Part shown: one piece after another, positions 1-6,189 of the stretch | Layout of the letters: every line of letters begins with the position of its first letter | Position numbering within the stretch: the stretch's first letter is position 1 | Assembly: GCA_964383905.1 (NCBI GenBank) | Contig: CAYLJO010000152.1 | Span: forward strand, 1 to 15,475 | Source of the DNA: CAYLJO01 sp964383905 | GTDB taxonomy: Bacteria > Acidobacteriota > Blastocatellia > Pyrinomonadales > Pyrinomonadaceae | Direction: 5' to 3' | DNA length: 15,475 nucleotides | Notes under the pieces: model-generated | The model's database searches: none | What the model was told of the DNA's origin: nothing | What the model saw: the letters and a program-made list of their open reading frames with translations, nothing else | Program-made: the position numbers and the translations under genes

Positions 1-99
1 TCTGGTGGAACCGAGAAAACCGAAGATGATACCGAATGTCGCCCCGGCTCCGATGATAGTGGCAATCAGCGATGCGATCAGTACCAGTTTCCAGCGCAT
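1..99 (-). CDS. Hypothetical membrane protein, N-terminus only (runs off left edge)
   Basis: Reading leftward from an ATG at 99-97, 33 codons stay open to the window edge. They give a positively charged start (MRWK) followed by an almost unbroken hydrophobic stretch of about 25 residues rich in Ile, Gly and Ala, so this is a membrane segment or uncleaved signal anchor. A GAAGGA-like ribosome-binding sequence lies about 10 nt upstream of the ATG, between roughly 110 and 116. The gene is divergent from the proline dehydrogenase, with about 160 bp between them. The plus-strand frame across the same bases (5-235) is a poor candidate because its composition is not protein-like. I do not recognise the family from so short a piece. 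Confidence 0.55.
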   Translation of the reverse strand, partial: MRWKLVLIASLIATIIGAGATFGIIFGFLGSTR

Positions 100-259
100 T
101 CAGCGTCGATCCTTCGGTAAACGCCTGCGGATTATGAACCCAGGCCGCACCTGTTTAGACACGCAAAGCTGTGAAAAGCGTCGCCAAGCATACCATAGCT
201 CCCGGAATCGGTTAATTTATTCATCGATCCATTGAATAAATGATTAAACTCTTTTTCTT

Positions 260-1180
260 ATGGTGACAAGAAACGTGCTGCTCTACCTTTCGCGCCAGGA
301 AGGTCTTAAGGATTTCGCGACACGCTTCCGTCCCTTCAAAAAGCTCACCACACGCTTTGTCGCGGGCGAAGATATAGAGGAAACCATTGTCGCCATTCGC
401 GAAATAAATGCCAGAGGCTGCACGGCCTCTTTCGATCATCTCAACGAATCCGTCACCAGCCCCGCTGAGACTGAAGAAGAGGTGCGCGAATACCTGCGCA
501 TCCTTTCACGTATTGACGACACCGGGATTCGATCAAACGTCTCCATCAAGCTCACGCAGTTTGGGCTGGAGATTGATCCGGAACTGGCTTACAGAAATGC
601 TCGTCGGGTGGTGCAGGATGCTGCCCGGCGTAATAATTTCGTTCGCATAGACATGGAAGGGTCGAGCGTCACGCAACTGACAATTGACACGTTCAAGCGC
701 CTGCGTGCCGAGTTTGGCTTAAACGGTGTGGGGATCGTGCTCCAGTCGTACCTGCGGCGCACCGTTTCGGACGCGCAAGATCTGCTGAAAATCCCGGCGC
801 GCATTCGTCTTTGCAAAGGCGCGTACAATGAGCCACCGGGAGTCGCTTTTCCAGATAAAAAAGAGGTTGACGATAACTATGTCCGCGTGATGAGGATGCT
901 GCTTTCGAGCGGCACGTATCATGGCATCGCGACGCACGATCCGAAGATGATTGACGCGACTATCGGCCATGCGCAGCGCGAGGGGATTAGCAAAAAGGCT
1001 TTCGAGTTCCAAATGCTTTACGGTGTCCGGCGCGATCTGCAGGAACAGCTCGCACGTGACGGCTATAACGTGCGTGTCTATGTTCCGTATGGGAAACACT
1101 GGTACCCATACTTCATGCGCCGTCTGGCAGAGCGCCCGGCGAACATCTGGTTCGTCATGAAGAATACGTTCAGGGGTTGA
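260..1180 (+). CDS. Proline dehydrogenase (monofunctional, PutA/PRODH family)
   Basis: FAD-dependent enzyme oxidising L-proline to pyrroline-5-carboxylate, the first step of proline catabolism, with electrons passed to the quinone pool. The 306-residue protein is the beta8/alpha8-barrel PRODH domain alone, the short stand-alone form. Visible family motifs: DHLNE (59-63), SIKL (95-98), DMEG (131-134), LQSY (161-164), RLCKGAY (183-189), ATHD (224-227), FQMLYG (250-255) and the C-terminal YPYFMRRLAERPAN segment (282-295), whose two Arg bind the proline carboxylate in this family. The ATG at 260 is chosen because it gives the usual N-terminus before LLYLS; a GTG follows directly at 263. No good Shine-Dalgarno is seen. 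No pyrroline-5-carboxylate dehydrogenase lies beside it, so the second step must be encoded elsewhere. The function is secure; only the start is uncertain. Confidence 0.95.
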   Translation: MVTRNVLLYLSRQEGLKDFATRFRPFKKLTTRFVAGEDIEETIVAIREINARGCTASFDHLNESVTSPAETEEEVREYLRILSRIDDTGIRSNVSIKLTQFGLEIDPELAYRNARRVVQDAARRNNFVRIDMEGSSVTQLTIDTFKRLRAEFGLNGVGIVLQSYLRRTVSDAQDLLKIPARIRLCKGAYNEPPGVAFPDKKEVDDNYVRVMRMLLSSGTYHGIATHDPKMIDATIGHAQREGISKKAFEFQMLYGVRRDLQEQLARDGYNVRVYVPYGKHWYPYFMRRLAERPANIWFVMKNTFRG

Positions 1181-1301
1181 AGCGAAAGGCCGCTGGCGAT
1201 ATTTTGTTTGGGGGAATGGGAACCGAGGGCCAGAGGGTGACGGGGAGCGCGACCGATCTGCCCGCGGCGGCGCCTCGGTCACGTGAGAGCCGGGGGCAGA
1301 G

Positions 1302-1814
1302 ATGAATTTTGAGTACGCATGGATTTTATGGACTGTGCTCGGCGTCGTTCTGATCGTCGCGGAAGTTTTTACGTCGGGGTTTGTCATGCTATGGTTCGGC
1401 ATCGGCGCCCTGGCCGCCGCATTCGCCGGAATCGTTGGTATTGAAAGCCTGCCGCTTCAGTTCCTAATCTTTGCGGTGGTCTCGATTGCGCTCACGGCCG
1501 CCTCGCGCACTATCTTCATTAACTACTTTTCGCGCGAGAAAGCCGGCACGGAACTTAAAACAGGTGTTGACGCGTTGCCGGGCAAGGTCGGCACGGTGGT
1601 CTCTTCAAGTAAGGGGGCGCTGCACGAGGGGGCGGTTAAAGTCTACGGCTCGACGTGGACGGCCTACCCGGCTGAAGGGGAAGAGCCCCTCGAAGCCGGA
1701 GACCGCGTCACGGTTGAGAGGGTGCAGGGCGCATCAATCTTTGTTCGTCGTGTCGGACACGGGGCCGATTGGCGCGCACCCACCGCGCTGCCTGAGAGAA
1801 AAGATCGCTCCTGA
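1302..1814 (+). CDS. NfeD-like membrane protein with C-terminal OB-fold domain
   Basis: A 170-residue protein with three hydrophobic helices (about 5-25, 27-47 and 51-69), followed by a soluble domain at about 90-151. That domain has the NfeD C-terminal signature: a GKVGTVVS strand, a G-x-V-K-V-Y-G-S-x-W turn, an EAGDRVTVERVQGASIFVRR end. This layout is the short NfeD form (NfeD1b/YbbK type), which in other bacteria works with a stomatin/SPFH-family scaffold in membrane microdomains or membrane quality control. No SPFH gene lies next to it here, so the usual partner is absent or distant. It follows proline dehydrogenase by about 120 bp on the same strand. That gap contains G-rich sequence and a 7-bp inverted repeat (ACCGAGG at 1222-1228, CCTCGGT at 1273-1279). 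The start has only a weak G-rich ribosome-binding sequence. Family assignment is firm; the molecular role is unknown. Confidence 0.88.
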   Translation: MNFEYAWILWTVLGVVLIVAEVFTSGFVMLWFGIGALAAAFAGIVGIESLPLQFLIFAVVSIALTAASRTIFINYFSREKAGTELKTGVDALPGKVGTVVSSSKGALHEGAVKVYGSTWTAYPAEGEEPLEAGDRVTVERVQGASIFVRRVGHGADWRAPTALPERKDRS

Positions 1815-1918
1815 TCGACCTGAATCCCATCCCCCATGAGCGGCAATTGGCTGGAATAATCGCGGGCTGCGAAGCGGGTTGATTGATTGCTCTGACTCAC
1901 CCCAGAGGGTAGGTAAAC

Positions 1919-2597
1919 TTAGGAGCCAGGCGTTTGAGGGGATGTGGCCTGCGCAATCAGGTAAATTAGCGTGCGCCCGGCACCGCCCCGGAGCCGCTGC
2001 GCCCATGAGGTTCGAAGCCCGGGCCACTCGGACGGAAGGAGCGTGCCTTTCTCCAGCACGTTGAATCCCGCCGCCTTATACCGGGGGGCCAATACTGTTT
2101 CCAAAAACTCCGCGGAGAGCGGATTCAGTCCAAGACGGTTGATCTCGGAGCGATCCCGTTGGGGATCGATGCCGATGATGACCTCCAGCCAGGCGTCCGG
2201 CGCACAGATGCGCCGCAGGCCACACATCACCGCCTCGTCCCCCGTGGCGACGGCACGCAGAAGGCTTCCCCACGGAAAATGCACGTGCACCTCGTCGGCC
2301 ACGCCATCCAGCTCGGAAGGTCAATCCTCGACCGCGGCATGCACGAATAAGAGATTAGGAAGACCGCCTTTGCTGGGCTTCCGGTGGATCTTCTCGGAGA
2401 TCTTCTCCAGCGCGGGCGGATGCGCGTCGATCCCGAGATAGAACTTCTCGGGATTCTGGCGAGCGCACTGGTAGACAAAGCGACCGTCGCCCGTCCCGAC
2501 GTCGATGATCACGCCCCCGGCGGTAGGGGTCGATGAGCTCTCGGAAGGCGCGTCAGTCGAGTTAGTAGAAGCCCTTGCCACGAATGACCTTCAGCAT
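1919..2597 (-). pseudogene. kamB: Broken 16S rRNA (adenine-1408-N1) methyltransferase, KamB/NpmA family
   Basis: Read from an ATG at 2597, the minus strand encodes a near-complete SAM-dependent methyltransferase of about 225 residues, matching the length of KamB/NpmA (NpmA is about 219). Family features in order: start MLKVIRGK; SAM site DVGTGDGR; FYLGID; KIHRKPSKGGLPN; the FPWGSLL loop (Trp at 2272-2270); the SxWAQRL loop (Trp at 2005-2003). In NpmA these two Trp sandwich A1408. Lesions: TAA at 2564-2562, TGA at 2555-2553, one extra G in a G5 run at 2514-2518, and TGA at 2323-2321; frame is kept between the last two halves. An AGGGTG ribosome-binding sequence upstream of the ATG is retained. 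Active relatives methylate N1 of A1408 and block aminoglycoside binding. The gene lies 31 bp after the PP2C gene on the same strand. Three nonsense codons argue for real decay rather than sequencing error. A TrmB-type annotation is the main alternative, but the two Trp loops favour KamB/NpmA. Confidence 0.85.
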
Positions 2598-2628
2598 AAG
2601 ATTCACCCTTGCCCGGTAAGTTGGTCCT

Positions 2629-3555
2629 TTATTGAATTTCCGTATCAGGCTCCTGCGTATCGCCGAGCGTTTGATCGTCTTCAAGCGGTGGAAGCTCAAT
2701 GGTGATTCTGTCGGAGTTCGGCGGCAGCAGATCATCACCCGTGAAGCGCGCCAGCACGACCGTGATGTTATCCTCACCGCCACGCTCATTGGCCTCTTCA
2801 ATAAGCGCGGCGCACGCGCTGGCAAGATCACCCTGCGCTTCCAATACGATGCGCTGTATATCTTCGGCGCGTAGCTTCCCTGATAACCCGTCGCTGCATA
2901 AAAGCAACAGGTCGTTCCGGCGCAGGCGTATGCGCCCGGTGACGGGCGTTAATTCACTTTGCGCGCCGAGAGCCTGCAGGATCACGTTGCGGAACATATG
3001 GGTTTCGGCCTCTTGCTCGCTAATTTGGCCGACGTCGACGAGCTGTTGGACGAGCGATTGGTCCTTCGTCGCCAGCTTGATATTATCCCCGCGAATCAAA
3101 TACGCGCGGCTGTCACCGACCTGAATTAAGTCGAGCACATCGCCTTTTACTGCCGCCCCGGTAAACGTCGCGCCCATCCCGCTATAACGCGCGTCCTCCT
3201 GGCTCTTGTGATGTATCTTCAGATTGGCGTAGACGGTCGCGTGACGCAGGCACTCTCCGAGCGACTTGCCGTCATCATTACTATCGTCCGCGTCGCTCCC
3301 GATCAACATCTCGCGCACCTCTTCGACGGCCATCCGGCTTGCAACATCACCGGCGAGCGCGCCGCCCATGCCGTCGGAAACGACCAGCACCAGACCCTTA
3401 TCGCCGAGATCGAAACGTCGCATCTCGATCGGCGGTTCCGCGCCATCCGAGCCGGTCCATGTCCGCGCGGAAGACAGATCTAGCAGGAGGAAGTTGTCTT
3501 CGTTACCGCGCCTGACGCGGCCCACGTCAGATTTTGCGTATAGCTCAATAATCAT
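2629..3555 (-). CDS. PP2C-family Ser/Thr protein phosphatase (Stp1/PrpC type)
   Basis: Metal-dependent phosphatase that removes phosphate from Ser/Thr residues, usually opposing an Hanks-type kinase. The 308-residue soluble protein has the PP2C motifs in order: SDVGRVRRGNEDN (9-21) with the substrate-phosphate Arg and a metal-binding acidic pair, VSDGMGG (59-65) with a metal Asp, GATFTGAAV (128-136), VGDSRAYLIR (146-155), DQSLVQQLVDVGQIS (165-179, flap region), CSDGL (220-224) and GGEDNITVV (259-267). After about residue 275 there is an acidic, probably disordered tail with no known domain. No membrane segment is seen. It follows the cystathionine gamma-synthase-like gene by 70 bp and precedes the broken methyltransferase by 31 bp, all on the same strand. 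The kinase at 9339 is the only partner candidate in the window. The ATG at 3555 gives the canonical N-terminus, though no Shine-Dalgarno is visible. Confidence 0.93.
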   Translation of the reverse strand: MIIELYAKSDVGRVRRGNEDNFLLLDLSSARTWTGSDGAEPPIEMRRFDLGDKGLVLVVSDGMGGALAGDVASRMAVEEVREMLIGSDADDSNDDGKSLGECLRHATVYANLKIHHKSQEDARYSGMGATFTGAAVKGDVLDLIQVGDSRAYLIRGDNIKLATKDQSLVQQLVDVGQISEQEAETHMFRNVILQALGAQSELTPVTGRIRLRRNDLLLLCSDGLSGKLRAEDIQRIVLEAQGDLASACAALIEEANERGGEDNITVVLARFTGDDLLPPNSDRITIELPPLEDDQTLGDTQEPDTEIQ

Positions 3556-3625
3556 ATCAAGATGCGGTGTATCGCCTGAGGGAACGAGAGAATCGTTTTC
3601 ACACGGTGCGATGTCCCCGTGCAGG

Positions 3626-4765
3626 TTATACCTTTCCTAGCGCTTGATCCAAATCCGCGATGATATCATCCGTGTCTTCAATGCCGACCGAGATGCGGAC
3701 GAGCCCGTCAGTGATGCCGAGCCGGTTGCGTGTCTCCGGCAACACGGATGCATGCGTCATGGTGGCCGGATGCGAAACGAGCGTCTCCACGCCGCCAAGA
3801 CTTTCCGCAAGGGTGCATAGCTTAACGGATTCAAGAAGGTTGCGCGCCGCCGCCAGCGAGCCCACATCAAATGCTACCATGCCGCCAAAGCCTTTTTGCT
3901 GCCGCTTGGCCAGGTCATGCTGGCGGTGTGAGAGCGACCCCGGGTAGTAAATCTTTTGTACCTTGGGATGCTCCTCCAAAAAAGCCGCCACCGCGCGCCC
4001 CGAACGGTCATGCTGCTCCATCCGCAGGGCCAGCGTTTTCGTCCCACGCAGTACCAGCCATGAGTCAAATGGCGAAAGAATGGCGCCCGCTCCATTCTGC
4101 ACAAAGGCGAGCCAGTTGGCATCTTCCTCGTTATTTAATACGACGATGCCGCCGACGCCGTCCGAATGCCCGTTCAAATATTTAGTCGTGGAGTGCACCA
4201 CAATATCAACGCCAAAGTCAATCGGGCGCTGCAGGTAGGGCGACATAAAGGTGTTGTCGCAAACAACGCGCGCGCCGGCGCGGTGCGCGATTTCGGAGAC
4301 GGCACGCAGGTCTGTGACGATCATCACAGGATTAGTCGGCGTTTCAACAAACACCATCCGGGTGTTCTTCTTCAATACTGCTTCGACGTTCGCCGCATCC
4401 GAGGTGTCAACGAAATCAAACTCAATGTTGTAGTTGGCAAGAATACGAGTAAAAAGGCGGAACGTGCCGCCATACGTATTATCCGAAACAATGACATGAT
4501 CGCCCGAGCGCACCAACCGCAGAGTCGCGTCAATGGCTGCCATACCCGAAGCAAATGCGTAGCCAAAACGCGCGCCTTCGAGCGCCGCGACGTTGCGTTC
4601 CACGGCCAGCCGCGTCGGGTTTTGCGTCCGCGCGTACTCGAAGCCCTTATGCTTGCCCAACCCTTCTTGCGCGTAAGTAGATGTTTGATAGATCGGAACG
4701 CTGACCGCGCCCGTGGTGGGGTCAGCTTCCTGCCCGGCATGAATGGCCGTTGTTGCGAAACCCAT
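3626..4765 (-). CDS. Cystathionine gamma-synthase/lyase family PLP enzyme (trans-sulfuration)
   Basis: Cytosolic PLP enzyme of the Cys/Met metabolism family, 379 residues, the normal length. Seen: YARTQNPTR (44-52) with the phosphate-binding Tyr/Arg, FASGMAAI (71-78), the DNTYGGT stretch (95-101), ETPTNP (141-146), the PLP-ring Asp in VVCDNTF (D170), the Schiff-base Lys in HSTTKYLNGHSD (K195), and ESLGGVETLVSHPATMTH (321-338). Members either make cystathionine from activated homoserine and cysteine (MetB) or cleave cystathionine to cysteine (MccB). The Ser-His pair at 331-332, where animal cystathionine gamma-lyases have Glu-Leu, looks more MetB-like, but sequence alone does not settle the reaction. 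It may be first in a minus-strand operon with the phosphatase. The upstream region carries short inverted repeats (4784-4857). No Shine-Dalgarno is visible before the ATG at 4765. Confidence 0.92.
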   Translation of the reverse strand: MGFATTAIHAGQEADPTTGAVSVPIYQTSTYAQEGLGKHKGFEYARTQNPTRLAVERNVAALEGARFGYAFASGMAAIDATLRLVRSGDHVIVSDNTYGGTFRLFTRILANYNIEFDFVDTSDAANVEAVLKKNTRMVFVETPTNPVMIVTDLRAVSEIAHRAGARVVCDNTFMSPYLQRPIDFGVDIVVHSTTKYLNGHSDGVGGIVVLNNEEDANWLAFVQNGAGAILSPFDSWLVLRGTKTLALRMEQHDRSGRAVAAFLEEHPKVQKIYYPGSLSHRQHDLAKRQQKGFGGMVAFDVGSLAAARNLLESVKLCTLAESLGGVETLVSHPATMTHASVLPETRNRLGITDGLVRISVGIEDTDDIIADLDQALGKV

Positions 4766-4783
4766 AATAGTAGATCGTTAACA

Positions 4784-4857
4784 GTAAATCGCCAATCGTG
4801 AATCGTGATTAGGCAAATACGGTATTTTATTTATTCACGATTTACCATTCACGAGTA
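4784..4857. repeat. Short interspersed inverted/direct repeats upstream of the trans-sulfuration gene
   Basis: Two interleaved words recur. The 10-mer AATCGTGAAT at 4794-4803 has a perfect inverted copy at 4833-4842, with a further ATTCACGA at 4848-4855. GTAAATC at 4784-4790 has an inverted copy GATTTAC at 4839-4845. TCGTGA is also directly repeated (4796 and 4803). The element is AT-rich in a GC-rich genome and starts about 20 bp upstream of the start codon at 4765, so it is in the 5' leader or promoter. It resembles degenerate simple intergenic repeats rather than a transposon, since no ORF or target duplication is seen. Confidence 0.6.
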
Positions 4858-4993
4858 TACAGTCTCCAGACTGATATAACACTGCGCGCCGTCTCGACAG
4901 ATGACTGAAACGGCCTGCCTGGCCCTGAGCATCCGGTGACGCGATAGGCGAAAGCTGAGATACGGCTGGACAGGGCGGCGCTGGATTGAAATA

Positions 4994-5015
4994 TTACATT
5001 TACGCGTAAATGTAA
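4994..5015. promoter_or_regulatory. Perfect 22-bp palindrome (possible operator)
   Basis: The half-site TTACATTTACG is followed at once by its exact reverse complement, giving an uninterrupted 22-bp dyad with CG at the centre. The base pair outside each end does not match, so the symmetry stops sharply. Such a loop-less palindrome is poor as an RNA hairpin and typical of a site for a dimeric DNA-binding protein. It lies 229 bp upstream of the minus-strand trans-sulfuration gene and about 740 bp upstream of the sensor remnant. I do not recognise the matching regulator. Confidence 0.45.
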
Positions 5016-5215
5016 GTGATCGGTAAGCCGGCAAGATACGAGAGGTAGAGCAGCGGAGTGTTGCTTATCAACGATGTTCTCAGTCGTACCCGGCAGTAGC
5101 ATCAGCATGAATTACCAGCAAGAATCTCTGAATAAAAGGGGTTAAAACCAGAGACTAGATGAACAATGAATGGTAGCCCGCATGCGCGATGCTGTCAAAC
5201 CGCGCCACCCGCCGG

Positions 5216-5263
5216 AAAGGAGGAAAGAGGAATTATGAATGAGGAATGCGGAGTAATTATTTA
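5216..5263. repeat. Purine-rich degenerate tandem repeat patch
   Basis: Units of the type GAGGAAT/GAATGAGG recur imperfectly in a GA-rich stretch. It contains AAAGGAGG (5216-5223) and GAGGA (5227-5231) upstream of an ATG at 5235, which opens only a nine-codon frame ending at 5264. I read it as a simple intergenic repeat whose purines mimic ribosome-binding sites, not as a gene start. Confidence 0.4.
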
Positions 5264-5711
5264 GAATAACCGGTCAGCAAAGACGCTATATTGACATCTC
5301 TGATCGACAGTAATAGAGTGCGTATACTCTCATGATCGTCCGCGTGTTGACTGGCGGCGGCTATCGCTCTTCTCGGCGGTATGTAAGGGCCGCAGGTAAC
5401 ACAGCCAACTCCCTTCGATCAGTCAGAGTGAGCGTTTCATAGCTTTAGTTGAGACGCCTGATGCCAGCCGGACAGATTTTGTCTGCACACCTCGCCGGCC
5501 CACATCTTACGGATACCTGAGCTAGACGTCTCCACAGTCAATTACATGGACTTTCGAGTAAAGAGGTCGTATCACGGGAACTCACAGGTACCAGCGAGCG
5601 CAAGTGCGCCAACGGCTATGTTCTCATGTCCGGCCCTTCTCGCAATTTTAAGCTACTGTCAAACAGCAAAAGAAGGAACAGTCAAACGAGAAAATCTTAT
5701 TCGTCTGGCTC

Positions 5712-5731
5712 GGCTGTTCTTCGCAACAGCC
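5712..5731 (+). other. 7-bp hairpin just upstream of the sensor remnant
   Basis: GGCTGTT (5712-5718) and AACAGCC (5725-5731) form a perfect stem with the six-base loop CTTCGC. It lies 20 bp before the ATG at 5752, where it could shape the 5' leader. No T-run follows, so it is unlikely to be an intrinsic terminator. Confidence 0.35.
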
Positions 5732-5751
5732 ATACCGGGGCCGCAGGGGTG

Positions 5752-6012
5752 ATGAAGCACCGTTTCTACAGTCTGGCAAAAGCGTGTTTAGCCGTTGCTG
5801 TAGCGCAGTGCCTGGCTGGCGTGCTGCTGCACGGCGCAGGCTATGTGTGGGCTCAGCGGCTTGCGTTTCGCCGCTACGATGCGTCTAACGGGCTAAGCCA
5901 CAGCAGGGTCAATTGCATATACCAGGATGCGAAGGGATACCTATGGTTCGGAACATGGGACGGGCTCAGCCGTTTTGATGGCTCTCGCTTCACCAACTAT
6001 GGCCGCAACTAA
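5752..6012 (+). pseudogene. Truncated 'two-component regulator propeller' sensor, N-terminal fragment
   Basis: An 86-residue frame with a signal peptide (basic start MKHR, hydrophobic core about 8-30, likely cleavage after VWA at 32-34). One regulator-propeller blade follows: YDASNGLSHSRVNCIYQD, then a GYLWFGTWDGLSRFDG motif (62-77), ending at GRN. Full-length relatives are periplasmic beta-propeller sensors of roughly 1000 residues fused to histidine kinase or diguanylate cyclase modules. Here a TAA at 6010-6012 comes exactly where the next blade would continue, and no propeller sequence is found in any frame afterwards. So the rest of the gene is missing rather than just frameshifted. The open frame extends upstream to 5626, but 5752 fits the signal peptide. 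It could be a recombination remnant of a multicopy family. A functional secreted one-blade protein is unlikely. Confidence 0.75.
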
Positions 6013-6189
6013 ATTCGTGCTCGTCATAGACTCGCCGGCTTCCCACCCTATCCGCAGGTCACGGTCAAACAACGACTGCCGCGCCGACTAATCGCACTGC
6101 CATTTTTCGCCCCTCTCGATAGCGACGCTCCATGGCTCTATCTTCCCTTGTTTGACACTCGAAGGCGCTGCGAGTTATCTTGTTGTCCC

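Larger units (their letters stand above)
4858..5751. other. Long intergenic region with no convincing gene
   Basis: About 0.9 kb in which I find no protein family on either strand. The open frames here (for example 4842-5108 minus and 5546-5752 plus) have no recognisable motif. No tRNA or rRNA was found. It holds a perfect 22-bp palindrome (4994-5015), a purine-rich repeat patch (5216-5263), a TATACT box at 5323-5328 that is not well spaced from TTGACA at 5291-5296, and a hairpin (5712-5731). The motif GTCAAAC occurs at about 5194, 5658 and 5682 and again near 6064. A non-coding RNA or decayed genes could be present but cannot be shown by reading alone. Confidence 0.5.

Noticed and set aside
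5..235. Plus-strand open frame at the left edge
   Set aside because: No family features; the opposite strand gives a much better membrane-protein N-terminus with a ribosome-binding sequence.
719..1402. Long minus-strand frame opposite proline dehydrogenase
   Set aside because: It is a shadow of the well-supported proline dehydrogenase and NfeD-like genes.
1890..1907. CTCTG/CAGAG inverted repeat between the convergent nfeD-like gene and the pseudogene
   Set aside because: Five pairs and no T-run on either side; too weak to call a bidirectional terminator.
1919..2581. Two separate small genes (frames 2581-2321 and 2302-1919, minus strand)
   Set aside because: They share one frame, are separated by a single TGA and join into one methyltransferase; the true start lies upstream at 2597.
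4842..5108. Minus-strand 88-codon open frame in the long spacer
   Set aside because: No ribosome-binding site or motif, and it runs across the palindrome and repeat sequence.
5291..5328. Promoter made of TTGACA (5291) and TATACT (5323)
   Set aside because: Spacing of 26 bp is far too long for a sigma-70 promoter, and no good -35 lies at 16-18 bp from TATACT.
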